Part shown: positions 43,138 through 52,056 of the stretch, one piece after another
Position numbering within the stretch: the first letter of the stretch is position 1
Layout of the letters: the number at the start of each line of letters is the position of its first letter
Assembly: GCA_016124945.1 (NCBI GenBank)
Contig: WGMT01000045.1
Location: forward strand, 1 to 64,000
Direction of reading: 5' to 3'
Source of the DNA: a bacterium
GTDB taxonomy: Bacteria; Chloroflexota; Anaerolineae; Caldilineales; Caldilineaceae
Length of the DNA: 64,000 nucleotides
Notes under the pieces: model-generated
What the model was told of the DNA's origin: nothing
What the model saw: the letters and a program-made list of their open reading frames with translations, nothing else
The model's database searches: none
Made by a program: the position numbers and the translations under genes

Positions 43138-44469
43138 TCAAATCATCTCTCGCGCCTTGATCTCCAAATAACGGTTGATCAAAGACAGACTCAACTCGTC
43201 CGCGGGGACATCCAACGTCAGCACGCCGCCGTTGCGCAGCTGCTCAAGCACCAATTCGCGCTCGGCCAGCAACGTCTCGGCTACGGTGCGCCGGTAGAGT
43301 GCAATGGTGTCTTCCACCGGCCGGCGCGCCAGCGCTTCCACGGTGGGATCACGCATCGTCACCAGGAGGGGCAGGTGGGTGCGGCGCAAGCGCAACATCT
43401 GCGCCACCAACGTCTCGTTGAGGACGCTGCCTGTGAGATCGGTGAAGACGAGCAGCAGCGAGCGCCGGTTTTGGCGCGCTGCCAGGTAGGCAAAGGCGCG
43501 GCTGTAGTCTGATTCCACAGGTTGCCCCTGCACTTTATAGAGCAATTCCAACATACGGTGAAACTGCGCCTTGCCTGTGCGCGGGGCCAGCCACTGCTCC
43601 ACCTCGTCAGCAAAGGTCATCACGCCGATGCGGTCGCCCTTCTGCCCCGCCACATAGGCCAGCAGCAACACGGCGTTGATGGCGTAATCCATCTTGGCCA
43701 CGTCGCCCACCGGCGAGCGCATCAGTCGGCCCACATCGAGCAGGGCGATGATGTTCTGGCTGCGTTCCGTCTCGTACTCCATGGTGATGGGCACCCCACG
43801 CCGCGCCGTCGCCTTCCAGTTGATACGGCGGTACTCGTCGTCGGGCTGGTACTCGCGTAGGCGCTCAAACTCCGTCCCCGCGCCACGTTGGCGCACGCGA
43901 CGCACACCCATATCCGACAACTTGTTCTTGCGTAGCAGCAGATCGAACTTCTTCACATCCACCAGATTGGGGTAGACCTTCACCGGCTCGGATGCGGGGA
44001 TCGTGGCTTGCCGTCGCAACAGCCCCAGCACCGATTGCCAGCGCAGGTGCAAATCGCCGAAGGCGTAGTCGCCGCGGCGCGGTGGGTAGAGGGAATAGCG
44101 CAGGATCGTGATCTCGCCGGGTGTAACCGTCCCCGCCAGGATGCGTGCTTCGTCGGCGATGCCAAACGTTGAGGGTGGATCGTCGCGCAGCCAAACTTGC
44201 AGTGGACCACTCCTGATCCGTGCACTTCGTTGCAGTTGTACGTCGACTGTGATTGGGTTCCACACGGCCAGTGACAGCCGATCATCGTGGCGGCGCTGGA
44301 GTTGCCAGTCCTTGGGCGCGGGGGAAAGCGACCAATCGGCCAGCAGCAGCGCGCCCACGCCTACGAGCCAAATTAGGGCAATCCACAAAAACCACGCCGC
44401 CCAGGTTGCTGCAGCGAGGAAGAGGGCGGTGACCGATAAAAGGATCAGACTGCGAGTGGTAAGTTGCAT
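43138..44469 (-). CDS. DUF58 domain protein
   Basis: 443 residues: two N-terminal membrane helices (about 5-45), a beta-rich segment, then the DUF58 core EFERLREYQPDDEYRRINWKA in pieces, merging into a von Willebrand A-like domain (NIIALLDVGRLM, LLVFTDLTGS). DUF58 proteins usually work beside a MoxR ATPase, which here lies 7 kb away. The function of the family is not established. ATG at 44469 lies six bases after AAGGA; the ATG six bases upstream overlaps that box. Confidence 0.88.
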   Translation of the reverse strand: MQLTTRSLILLSVTALFLAAATWAAWFLWIALIWLVGVGALLLADWSLSPAPKDWQLQRRHDDRLSLAVWNPITVDVQLQRSARIRSGPLQVWLRDDPPSTFGIADEARILAGTVTPGEITILRYSLYPPRRGDYAFGDLHLRWQSVLGLLRRQATIPASEPVKVYPNLVDVKKFDLLLRKNKLSDMGVRRVRQRGAGTEFERLREYQPDDEYRRINWKATARRGVPITMEYETERSQNIIALLDVGRLMRSPVGDVAKMDYAINAVLLLAYVAGQKGDRIGVMTFADEVEQWLAPRTGKAQFHRMLELLYKVQGQPVESDYSRAFAYLAARQNRRSLLLVFTDLTGSVLNETLVAQMLRLRRTHLPLLVTMRDPTVEALARRPVEDTIALYRRTVAETLLAERELVLEQLRNGGVLTLDVPADELSLSLINRYLEIKAREMI

Positions 44470-44489
44470 CGGCATTCCTTGGAATAATG

Positions 44490-44590
44490 CGTAATCCGTA
44501 ATGCGTAAGGTCGTGTCGAGCGAGTGATGCCATTTTACGTCACCAACGGGGTAAACACGATCTGCTGGTTACGCCTTACGCATTATCTTC
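44490..44590. repeat. Inverted TAATGCG heptamer arrays
   Basis: TAATGCG/TAATCCG units at about 44487-44512 face inverted TTACGCC/TTACGCA units at about 44569-44585. The right array holds the RecQ stop codon and last three codons (MRKA-stop). Confidence 0.8.
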
Positions 44591-47376
44591 TTCAGCAAAT
44601 TCTCATCCTTCAACGCCGACACGCCCCGTTCGTTCAGCGCCAGGGCAATGCCGCCATGCGAAAGGGTGACCTCTTCAACACAGCCGTACTCGACGAGTTC
44701 GCCGATCATGGCGTCGAGGGCGCTTTCGCTGCGGAAGTTCATGCGCCCGAAGGCTTTGGATTGGTGGGCGCGGTCGCCGGCTTTTTCGTCGCCGCGCAGG
44801 AGGTAGATCAGCGTGCGCCGTCCCCAACTTTGGGATTGGAGCACCCACAGGATCATGCGCAGTTGGTCTTCGTCGCTGGGCAACGCCGACTGAGTGGACG
44901 GCAGCAGTGACTCGCCCACACAGCGGTTGCAGACGGCGCAACGTTGGCGCGGTTGGCCGCCCAAATAGCCTGCCAGGTGACCGTGCAGGCAGCGGCGGGT
45001 GCGGGCATAGCCCACGATTTCGCTGATGCGCTGCGCCTGGATGGCGCTGTGACGATCCAGCAGCGCGGTGATGCGTTCGGTGCCGTCGGCGGGCGGGGGC
45101 GGCAGTTCGAGCAGCACATCGCGACCGGAGGCCGCCACGGCGAGGACGCCCTCTTGCTGCCAGTTGAGGAGTTGGGCTTCGAGCTGGTCGGCGTCGATGG
45201 CGCTCTGTTGCACCAACTCGGCGTAGGCGCGCACCACTTCTTGCTGTGGGCGCAGCCGGGCGGCGGCGACGAATTTGTTGAAGGCTGTGTCTTCGCTGGG
45301 CGCAAGTAGGCGCAGTGAGACGGACCGTGGGGCGTCGAAGTGGCGACGCAACAGCCCGGCCTGTTCGAGGAAGCTGAGACCGACGCGCACGCGGGTGTCG
45401 TCGTCGCCCAGTTGACGCACCAGATCGTCCAATGGCGCAAGGACGAAGCGACCGACGCGACGTTGCTTGATTGCCACGGCGTAGACGCTGCGCAAATATT
45501 CGATGGAGAGCGCGTCGCGGTTGGTGTTGCGCGTGAGCCGTCCTTTGTCGCTCGTGGCGTAAAAGAGGACGCAGTGGGCCGCTTCGCCGTCGCGCCCGGC
45601 GCGGCCTGCTTCCTGGTAATACGATTCCAGCGAGTCGGGCAGGCCGAAGTGGACGATAAAGCGGATGTCGGCTTTGTCGATGCCCATGCCAAAGGCGATG
45701 GTGGCAACGATCACACGTACGTCGCCGCGCATGAAGCGATCCTGAACACCGGAGCGATCCGAAATGCCGGCGTGGTAGTGGACGGCGTCGATGCCATGAC
45801 TGAGCAGCAGCGCGGCCAGTTCCTCGCAGTCGCGGCGGGTACGGGCGTAGACGATGCCGTTGCCTTCCAGCGCCGAGCAGAGGTCGATAAGTTGGGCGTA
45901 CTTGCCGTCTTTATCGGGGACGTTGACGGTGGCGAGGCGCAGGTTGGGGCGGAAGCTGTCCAGCGCCACGATTTGCAGGCGGCGCGCCGATTGTCCATCT
46001 TCGCCTACGCCGAAAAGTTGGCGTTCAATGTCTCGGCGCACCTGGGTGGGCGCGGTAGCGGTGAGCGCCAGAATGGGCGGCGATCCCAGGCGGCGGTGAG
46101 CTTCGGCGATGGCCAGATAGTCGGGGCGGAAGTCGTGTCCCCAGGCGGAGACGCAGTGGGCTTCGTCGATGACGAGGCGGGAGATACCGCCGCTTTGCAA
46201 CGCGTGCAAAAAGGGCCACTGACGCAACCGTTCCGGCGCGGCATAGACAAGCCGATAGCGCCCTGCCGCCAGATCGTTGACGGCCTGGGCCATGCTTTCA
46301 CCGTCCATACTGCTGTTGATGGCGATGGATTGGGCGCGCAGGGCGGTGGGCAGGTTGTCCACTTGATCTTTCATGAGGGCGATGAGGGGCGAGATCACCA
46401 GGGTGAGGCCGCCGTCGAGGAGGGCGGGCAACTGGTAGCAGAGCGACTTTCCCGCGCCGGTGGGGAGGATGGCGAGGACGTCTTCGCCGCGCCTTGCGGC
46501 GGCCATCACCTGGGCCTGTCCACTGCGCAGGCTGTCGAAGCCGAAATATTGACGCACAGCGGCGGCGAGATCCGCTTCTTCCTCCGCGGAGACGGGAATG
46601 GTGGAGAGATCGGACATAGGTGGGGGCGAGGGGCGGGTTGCGGGTTGTTGCGGATTGCGTGGCGGCGGCGGCGCTTCGACGTAGTCGAGGAGGTCGCGCA
46701 GGGCGGCGATTTCTTCGTCCTGGCGTTGGGCGATGAGAGACCGGGCTTCTTCGACGCGGTTGACGTCGCCCAGCAGGGTGAAGAGATCGCGGGCTTGGCG
46801 CATTTCGAGGGGCGTGAGCGCGTACTCGCCTTCGTTGACGGTGAACGCCTGTACAGCGTAGGCAGCCGCGGTGACGCCGTCGCCGCGGCGGTGGGCGACG
46901 TGGGCGAGGCCGAAGCGGGGCGTGCGGCTGCCCGGCGCAAGCTGCCGGTGACGCAAGAAGGCACGCTCGGCGGCGTCGACATCATTTTGGGCCAGGTGGA
47001 TCTCTCCGCGCAGGCTCCAGGCGGGTCCGTAGTCGCGTTTGATCTGGCGCTGAAGTGCGTCGAGGGCGTCGTCCATGCGTTCGGCGGCGAGCAGACAGCG
47101 CGCCATCAACAACTGCGCGGGGACAGACTCGCGCTGCGCCAGGCGGCCTTCCATCACCTTCACCGCTTCGGCGGCCTGTCCCAGGCCGAGCAGCGCCTCG
47201 ACTTTATCGTCCTGGAAGGAGACGTAGCGTTCTACGTCCAATTGGCCCAGGCAGACGAGCGCCTCGGTGTACGCTTCCCAGCGCAGCAGCGTGCTCAACA
47301 GCCGATTGCGCGTCTGCGCGGGCAGGTGCGGAATGTGGTTGGGTGTGAGTTCGAAGGTGGAGAGGGTTAGGGACAT
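44569..47376 (-). CDS. recQ: TPR-RecQ DNA helicase fusion
   Basis: 935 residues. The first ~235 are TPR-like helices (RHRQLAPGSRTPRFGLAHVAHRR region); a linker rich in PQQPATRPSP follows and is coded by heptamers (46632-46662). RecQ begins near residue 270: Walker A LPTGAGKS (about 303-310), DEAH box at 404-407 followed by CVSAWGHDFR, the helicase C lobe (YYQEAGRAGRDG), a zinc site (CLHGH...CAVCNRC) and a winged-helix tail. ATP-driven 3'-5' unwinding is expected. A TPR head is not part of standard RecQ. The C-terminal residues and stop come from a repeat array. Confidence 0.92.
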   Translation of the reverse strand: MSLTLSTFELTPNHIPHLPAQTRNRLLSTLLRWEAYTEALVCLGQLDVERYVSFQDDKVEALLGLGQAAEAVKVMEGRLAQRESVPAQLLMARCLLAAERMDDALDALQRQIKRDYGPAWSLRGEIHLAQNDVDAAERAFLRHRQLAPGSRTPRFGLAHVAHRRGDGVTAAAYAVQAFTVNEGEYALTPLEMRQARDLFTLLGDVNRVEEARSLIAQRQDEEIAALRDLLDYVEAPPPPRNPQQPATRPSPPPMSDLSTIPVSAEEEADLAAAVRQYFGFDSLRSGQAQVMAAARRGEDVLAILPTGAGKSLCYQLPALLDGGLTLVISPLIALMKDQVDNLPTALRAQSIAINSSMDGESMAQAVNDLAAGRYRLVYAAPERLRQWPFLHALQSGGISRLVIDEAHCVSAWGHDFRPDYLAIAEAHRRLGSPPILALTATAPTQVRRDIERQLFGVGEDGQSARRLQIVALDSFRPNLRLATVNVPDKDGKYAQLIDLCSALEGNGIVYARTRRDCEELAALLLSHGIDAVHYHAGISDRSGVQDRFMRGDVRVIVATIAFGMGIDKADIRFIVHFGLPDSLESYYQEAGRAGRDGEAAHCVLFYATSDKGRLTRNTNRDALSIEYLRSVYAVAIKQRRVGRFVLAPLDDLVRQLGDDDTRVRVGLSFLEQAGLLRRHFDAPRSVSLRLLAPSEDTAFNKFVAAARLRPQQEVVRAYAELVQQSAIDADQLEAQLLNWQQEGVLAVAASGRDVLLELPPPPADGTERITALLDRHSAIQAQRISEIVGYARTRRCLHGHLAGYLGGQPRQRCAVCNRCVGESLLPSTQSALPSDEDQLRMILWVLQSQSWGRRTLIYLLRGDEKAGDRAHQSKAFGRMNFRSESALDAMIGELVEYGCVEEVTLSHGGIALALNERGVSALKDENLLKKIMRKA
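46632..46662. repeat. Heptamers coding the TPR-RecQ linker
   Basis: GCGGGTT, GCGGGTT and GTTGCGGATT-type units in frame; they encode the Pro/Gln-rich linker between the two domains. Confidence 0.7.
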
Positions 47377-47389
47377 GATAGTGATTAAG

Positions 47390-47545
47390 GATTGGTGATT
47401 AGGGATTGGTGATTAGGGATTGGTGATTGGGATCTGGTGTAGATTGTGATTGTGATTGTGAATTGGGTTGTTGAATTACGTCTGTAGATTGGGAATCGGC
47501 ACAAGCCGCACTACTCGATCCCAATCACCAGTCACCAATCACCAT
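47390..47545. repeat. Inverted GATTGGT/GATTAGG arrays
   Basis: A left array (GATTGGT and GATTAGGG alternating, 47390-47430) and inverted AATCACC units (47521-47543) flank about 90 bp. The right array supplies the last codons and the TGA stop of the DuOB-like gene. Confidence 0.85.
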
Positions 47546-48227
47546 AGTCTGGCACACAATGCACGCCGATTACCAGCGGCCATTGCCTGCCCTGGTAAGG
47601 ACGGCTGAGGCCGATGCTCAGGTAGATATCGTCGGTTGGGAGGCGGGTGCGCAGGTCGTTGCGGCTGAGGTGTAGGGCAGGTGGGCCGTCTGCCAGCCAG
47701 CGCCGTCCTAGATCGCGCCACCTGAGATCGGTGACGCTGATGCCTCTGTCCGAAGCGGCGTCGAGATTAGGCGCAGCGGGCAGGTGAAAGCCCATGCGGG
47801 CCTGAAATTTGCCACTGTAGCGGTCCAACAAAAAGGACGCCCACAGATCGTCCGGGTGGATCAGGCAGAGCGAACGGACGGGATCGATCAGCACTTCTGC
47901 CGGGTTCGGATCACAATGTTCGGCCAAGAAGCGGGCACGCCGGTCACCGGTGAGGCGGCGCACAATGCGTGGGCGGCGGTGTACAAAATCGGTGATCCAA
48001 TCCTCGACGTGATTGTCCTGTGGGCGGCGGCTGAGCAGGGCGAGATCCACCACGTCGTCCATGCGGATCAATTCACCGTCGCGGGTGGTCATGTCGCCGG
48101 GCAGGAGGGAGCGGTGTTCCTTCACCGGGCGCACCCATTCGAGCTGTCCACCGTCCGCGGCCACAAAGCCGGCGGTACAAATGCCACTGCGCATCTGCGT
48201 CATCGCCATGATCAAAACTTCGGTCAC
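47532..48227 (-). CDS. DuOB-like (dual OB-fold) protein
   Basis: 231 residues, cytoplasmic. GICTAGFVAADGGQLEWVRPV near the N-terminus and the all-beta pattern with DDVVDLALL suggest two OB-like barrels, resembling proteins annotated as dual OB-containing; I hold this with moderate confidence. The GTG start at 48227 has GGAGG six bases upstream. The C-terminal DYGDW-stop is spelled by the GATTGGTGA repeat. Two DUF488 genes precede it in the same direction (gap 170 bp), and such proteins are often neighbours of DUF488. Confidence 0.55.
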   Translation of the reverse strand: MTEVLIMAMTQMRSGICTAGFVAADGGQLEWVRPVKEHRSLLPGDMTTRDGELIRMDDVVDLALLSRRPQDNHVEDWITDFVHRRPRIVRRLTGDRRARFLAEHCDPNPAEVLIDPVRSLCLIHPDDLWASFLLDRYSGKFQARMGFHLPAAPNLDAASDRGISVTDLRWRDLGRRWLADGPPALHLSRNDLRTRLPTDDIYLSIGLSRPYQGRQWPLVIGVHCVPDYGDW

Positions 48228-48285
48228 ATCGCACCTCCAGAACTGCTCTACACACTGCGTAGATCTGGCTTAAGTCAGAGAATTG

Positions 48286-48316
48286 ATCCACAGATTACAC
48301 GGATTTTTAGCATTTC
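48286..48316. repeat. Fragment of the GATCCACAGATTACACGG repeat family
   Basis: TTGATCCACAGATTACACGG followed by ATTTTTAGC matches internal parts of the elements at 22698 and 24041, without an inverted partner. Confidence 0.6.
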
Positions 48317-48397
48317 TCAGAATCGGTTGGCGCTGTCTTATCTCAATGGCGGCTTGGCGGGGGCGACCCGTCAGTGCCAGGCACTGACTCGACCAAG

Positions 48398-48838
48398 TTA
48401 CAGATGAATGATCTCCAATCCAGGAACATGTTCGGCCCAATATTCGGCCACAAGCCGCCGGTGACATTGGTTTGCTGTGTGTTCGCTGCACAGGAGACAG
48501 GGCGCGTCATACCGCTGTAAAATGTCTGCGCCGTAGGTTTCGGCGCGGCGTTCCGCCATGAGCGGGCCGAACTTCGCCACGTAGCCATCCCACTGTTTGT
48601 CCTTGCGGTAGGTGTCGAGGATCTCGGCGGTGGGGGCCAGTTCGGGCCGATGCTCGTAGCTGATGCCGAACGATTTGAGGATGAAGGCGAGATCGTCCTG
48701 TTTGGCGAAGCCAGCCAACTGCGAGTTGTTGCGAAGCCGAATGTCAATGACGGCGTCGACGCCGGCCTCCTGGAGCAGGGTGACGAATTGCTCCAGCGAC
48801 TTACGCGTAAAGCCGATGGTGAAGACGCGATGGGTCAT
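48398..48838 (-). CDS. DUF488 family protein, paralogue 1
   Basis: 146 residues: TIGFTRKSLEQFVTLL at the N-terminus, then VIDIRLRNNSQLAGFAKQDD and CLLCSEHTANQCHRRLVAEY. These are the conserved blocks of DUF488; the Cys/His-rich C-terminal motif is invariant in the family and may be an active site. Function not established. GAGGGGAAG precedes the ATG. It lies 40 bp after the second DUF488 gene, which belongs to a different subfamily (identity is low by eye). Confidence 0.88.
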   Translation of the reverse strand: MTHRVFTIGFTRKSLEQFVTLLQEAGVDAVIDIRLRNNSQLAGFAKQDDLAFILKSFGISYEHRPELAPTAEILDTYRKDKQWDGYVAKFGPLMAERRAETYGADILQRYDAPCLLCSEHTANQCHRRLVAEYWAEHVPGLEIIHL

Positions 48839-48878
48839 GTTGTCGCTTCCCCTCAGAAAAGTTCAGCCCACCAATCAC

Positions 48879-49379
48879 TCAAAAATCGAACAAACCGAGT
48901 TGATCCATCGGCTTCTCCGCCTGCCTGATCGCACCGTCAGGCAGAATGTGCTGCACGATGAAGCCGTCGTCGATCAGGCTGGGGGTGATCAGGTTGTGGC
49001 GGTGACAGATTTCGGGATCGCCTTCGCTGCACATGATGGCGGTGCGTTCGGCCTGTGCTTGCACTTCGAGATCGCGGACGCCGTGCTGGTAGAGTGGCGT
49101 CTGCCGTTGTCGGCTGTAGTTAGGACGTTCCTGGCCGGGATCGTAGAGATCGGCCTGATCCGGGCGCCCACCCAGGCTGCTGCCCATGTCCACGTAGTGT
49201 ACGCCGACGTCTTTGAGCGCGGTGGCGAGCAATTCTCGGTTGAATTGGGGATTCCAGCGGCTGTACGGTTGGGTGCGAACGTCGACCAGGCAGCGAATGT
49301 CGTGTTGGGCAAGCAAAGCGAGGAAATCGTCAATCGGGTGTGTGCTGTGGCCGATGGTGAAGATAATCGGTGCAGACAT
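48879..49379 (-). CDS. DUF488 family protein, paralogue 2
   Basis: 166 residues: FTIGHSTHPIDDFLALL, then LVDVRTQPYSRWNPQFNRE, GGRPDQADLYDPG and IMCSEGDPEICHRHNLI. This is the TIGHS subfamily of DUF488, distinct from the TIGFT paralogue next to it. I start it at the ATG at 49379 (MSAPII), with a GGGAGG region upstream, rather than the GTG three codons earlier. Probably one operon with paralogue 1 and perhaps the DuOB-like gene. Confidence 0.88.
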   Translation of the reverse strand: MSAPIIFTIGHSTHPIDDFLALLAQHDIRCLVDVRTQPYSRWNPQFNRELLATALKDVGVHYVDMGSSLGGRPDQADLYDPGQERPNYSRQRQTPLYQHGVRDLEVQAQAERTAIMCSEGDPEICHRHNLITPSLIDDGFIVQHILPDGAIRQAEKPMDQLGLFDF

Positions 49380-49481
49380 GGTACCCACTCCCTCCCAGGA
49401 GTGTGAGATGAGTTGATGGTAATGCGTAGAACAATAGAACTATTGTACACGTTTGGCGGTGAATGGGCAAGAGGCAGAATT

Positions 49482-49526
49482 GATGATGGGATGATGGGCC
49501 TCGTCGAGGCTCATCATCCCATCATC
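49482..49526. terminator. 45-bp palindromic hairpin after the sugar dehydrogenase gene
   Basis: GATGATGGGATGATG and its inverse enclose GCCTCG/CGAGGC; only one G:T pair breaks the symmetry. Made of GATGATGG-type units. It lies 43 bp after the dehydrogenase stop on the minus strand. Confidence 0.85.
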
Positions 49527-49568
49527 TGGGTTTACATCCTTAACCAGAACCTCTAATCCCTTAATCGC

Positions 49569-50846
49569 CTAATCTCTAACCTTGTAAACGCCACCGCCCA
49601 GGTCAACAATGTACAGTTCGCCGTTTTCGTCTTCGCCGAAACTGGCCACATTGTAGGGGCTGTTGGTGAATTCGTGGTCTTCCCAGGTGCCGCCGACGTT
49701 GCGTAGGCCCCAAATGCGGCCGGTGACGTAATCGGCGAAGAAGTAGATGCCTTGCAGCGCCGCATATTGGCTGCCGCGGTAGACGTTGCCGCCGGTGACG
49801 GAAATGCCCAGGCTGCGCCCGTAGGTGTGGATGGGCAACGTCAGGCCTGTCTGATCACAGGTGGTGGCGTTGAAGCACAATGAGCCTTCCATCGTGTTCC
49901 AGCCGTAGTTTTCACCGCCTGTACTGCTTGTGGGTTGGAAGCTGATCTCCTCGAGGCGGCCCTGGCCTACGTCGCCGATGTACATGTCGCCGGTGGTGCG
50001 GTCGAAGGAGAAGCGCCAGGGGTTGCGCAGCCCGTAGGCCCAGATTTCGCCACGTGCGCCGGCTGTGCCCACGAACGGATTGTCGGCGGGGATGGTGTAG
50101 GTGGCGGGCGATCCGGTCTCTACGTCGATGCGCAGAATCTTGCCCAGGAGCGTGGTCAATTTCTGCCCATTGTCCTGAGGATCGCCGCTGCCGCCGCCGT
50201 CACCGGTGGCGATGTAGAGGTAGCCGTCGGGGCCGAAGGCGATCTGGCCGCCGTTGTGGTTGTTGGCAGGCTGATCGAACTCTAGCACAATCTGTTCGCT
50301 GTTGAGATCGGCCACGTTGGGGTCGGCGGTTGTGGTAAAGCGTGAGATGCGGCTTTTGGTCTGGCTGTCTATGCGCGCGGTGTAGTGGACGTAGAACTGC
50401 TGCGTGCTGGTGTAGTTAGGCGAGAAGGCGACTGCGAAGAGGCCGAGTTCGCTGTCGCAGCATTCGACTCTGTCTTCAATGTTGAGGAAAGGCGTCGTTT
50501 GCAGTTGGCCGTTGCCGTCGATAATGCGGATGCGTCCTTCACGCTGGGCGACGAAGAGACGGTTGCTGCCGTCCCCCGCATTGGTGACGTGAATCGGCTG
50601 GTTCATACCGTCGGCCACCACGTCAAGCGTAATGTCGGGCCACGCCGGCACGGTGGTGGGGGTTGCGGTTGCCGTGGGGGTTGCGGTTGCCGTAGACGTT
50701 GCCGTTGGCTGCGGAATCGTGCCGCTACTGTTTTTGAAGATCTGGGGCAGGAAGACGATCTGCTCCTGTGCCAGCGCCGTGAATTGCCAGGAAAGCACAA
50801 AGATAATCATGAGAAATGCAGCAAAAGTGAAAGTTCGTTTGTTCAT
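49569..50846 (-). CDS. PQQ-dependent sugar dehydrogenase-like secreted protein
   Basis: 425 residues. Signal peptide to about residue 26, then QIVFLPQIFKN, a Thr/Pro-rich linker (ATATPTATATPTTVP), and a six-bladed beta-propeller of the soluble glucose/sorbosone dehydrogenase family: AGDGSNRLFVAQREGRIRI, NHNGGQIAFGPDGYLYIATGDG, NPWRFSFD, GENYGWN. PQQ-dependent aldose oxidation outside the membrane is the family reaction; many relatives are uncharacterised. ATG at 50846 with AAGGAG eight bases before. The stop TAG comes from a GAGATTAG repeat. Confidence 0.9.
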   Translation of the reverse strand: MNKRTFTFAAFLMIIFVLSWQFTALAQEQIVFLPQIFKNSSGTIPQPTATSTATATPTATATPTTVPAWPDITLDVVADGMNQPIHVTNAGDGSNRLFVAQREGRIRIIDGNGQLQTTPFLNIEDRVECCDSELGLFAVAFSPNYTSTQQFYVHYTARIDSQTKSRISRFTTTADPNVADLNSEQIVLEFDQPANNHNGGQIAFGPDGYLYIATGDGGGSGDPQDNGQKLTTLLGKILRIDVETGSPATYTIPADNPFVGTAGARGEIWAYGLRNPWRFSFDRTTGDMYIGDVGQGRLEEISFQPTSSTGGENYGWNTMEGSLCFNATTCDQTGLTLPIHTYGRSLGISVTGGNVYRGSQYAALQGIYFFADYVTGRIWGLRNVGGTWEDHEFTNSPYNVASFGEDENGELYIVDLGGGVYKVRD

Positions 50847-50959
50847 GATGAAGCTCCTTATCGGATTCTGACGCAAAATGGTGGGTATGCGTGCGTCATC
50901 GCAACGGAAGTGCAATTTGAGAACGTGAAAAATACGGGTGTATGGATCTGTTTGATGAA

Positions 50960-51907
50960 TTAGCGCGGCACGGGGAGCCCGGCAACGATGCGGCGCACGG
51001 CGGCGTCGGCGTCGATGCCTTCGATCTCGGCTTCGGGGCGCAGGATCACGCGGTGACGGTAGACGGGGGCAACCAGTGTTTTCACGTCATCGGGGGTGAC
51101 GTAGTCGCGTCCTTGCAGGGCGGCGTAGGTTTTGCTGGTTTGCAGCAAGGCAATGCTGGCGCGCGGGCTGCCCCCCAGGATCAGATCTGGGCTACGGCGG
51201 CTGGCAACGGCGATCGCAGTAATGTAGGCCAGGATGCCCGCTTCGACGGTGACATTGCGGATCTCGGCGCGGATCTCGGCCAGCGCCGCAGGGATGATCA
51301 CCGCCTGGATGCCGCTTTCGTTGAGTCGGTGGGCGTCGAAGCCGCTGTGGTAGCGGCGCAGGATCTCCTGTTCCACGCTTTCTTGGGGATAGTCCACCAC
51401 TACTTTGAAGAGAAAGCGATCCAACTGCGCCTCGGGCAGCGGATAGGTGCCTTCGTATTCGACCGGGTTCTGTGTTGCCAGCACCATGAACGGATCGGTG
51501 AGCGGATAGCCCACCCCGTCGATGGTCACCTGGCGTTCTTCCATCGCTTCCAGCAGCGCCGATTGGGTCTTGGCTGGGGCACGGTTGATTTCGTCTGTGA
51601 GCAGAATTTGGGTGAAGATTGGCCCTTGGCGCAGGTTGAAGTGTCCACTGTCGGCGTCGAAGACCTGTGTCCCGATGACGTCGCTGGGCATGAGGTCGGC
51701 GGTGAATTGGATACGACGAAATTCAGCGTCGATCAAGCGGGCCAATGTCTTCGCCATCAGGGTTTTTGCTGTGCCGGGCACCCCTTCAAGCAACACATGG
51801 CCGCCGCTGAAAAAGGCGACGACAATCTGCTCGAAAACGTCTTCCTGGCCCACAATGACCTTGGCGGCTTCGGCTTGGATCTGGGTGTAGAGTGTAGAAA
51901 GCGACAT
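50960..51907 (-). CDS. MoxR-type AAA+ ATPase
   Basis: 315 residues. Walker A is LEGVPGTAKTLMAK, Walker B ILLTDEINRAPAKTQSALLEAM, sensor 1 MVLATQNPVEYEGTYPLPEAQLDRF. MoxR proteins are chaperone-like and act with DUF58/vWA partners. It is the last gene of a run with DUF4350, DUF4129 and a multi-pass membrane protein. The ATG at 51907 is used because the open frame upstream (SRITHHASRITNHESRI) is coded by heptamers. Confidence 0.93.
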   Translation of the reverse strand: MSLSTLYTQIQAEAAKVIVGQEDVFEQIVVAFFSGGHVLLEGVPGTAKTLMAKTLARLIDAEFRRIQFTADLMPSDVIGTQVFDADSGHFNLRQGPIFTQILLTDEINRAPAKTQSALLEAMEERQVTIDGVGYPLTDPFMVLATQNPVEYEGTYPLPEAQLDRFLFKVVVDYPQESVEQEILRRYHSGFDAHRLNESGIQAVIIPAALAEIRAEIRNVTVEAGILAYITAIAVASRRSPDLILGGSPRASIALLQTSKTYAALQGRDYVTPDDVKTLVAPVYRHRVILRPEAEIEGIDADAAVRRIVAGLPVPR

Positions 51908-51920
51908 GGAAAATGCCTCG

Positions 51921-52056
51921 ATTCGTGATTCGTGATTCGTGATGCGTGATGCGTGATGCGTGATTCGTGAAGAGGGTGTGCCCCTGTGAAACTTGGCCGA
52001 GATTACTTCCAAGTTGATCCGAGTCATGCTTTACCCACGAATCACGAATCACGCAT
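51921..52056. repeat. Inverted TTCGTGA heptamer arrays
   Basis: Seven TTCGTGA/TGCGTGA units (51921-51968) face inverted CACGAAT/CACGCAT units (52031-52054). The 62-bp loop contains a further 7-bp dyad (AACTTGG/CCAAGTT). The arrays separate MoxR from DUF4350. Confidence 0.88.

Noticed and set aside
45340..47370. A 676-codon open frame on the plus strand
   Set aside because: It is exactly antisense to recQ, has no ribosome site and a biased composition from the opposite strand's codon use; RecQ motifs on the minus strand are unmistakable.
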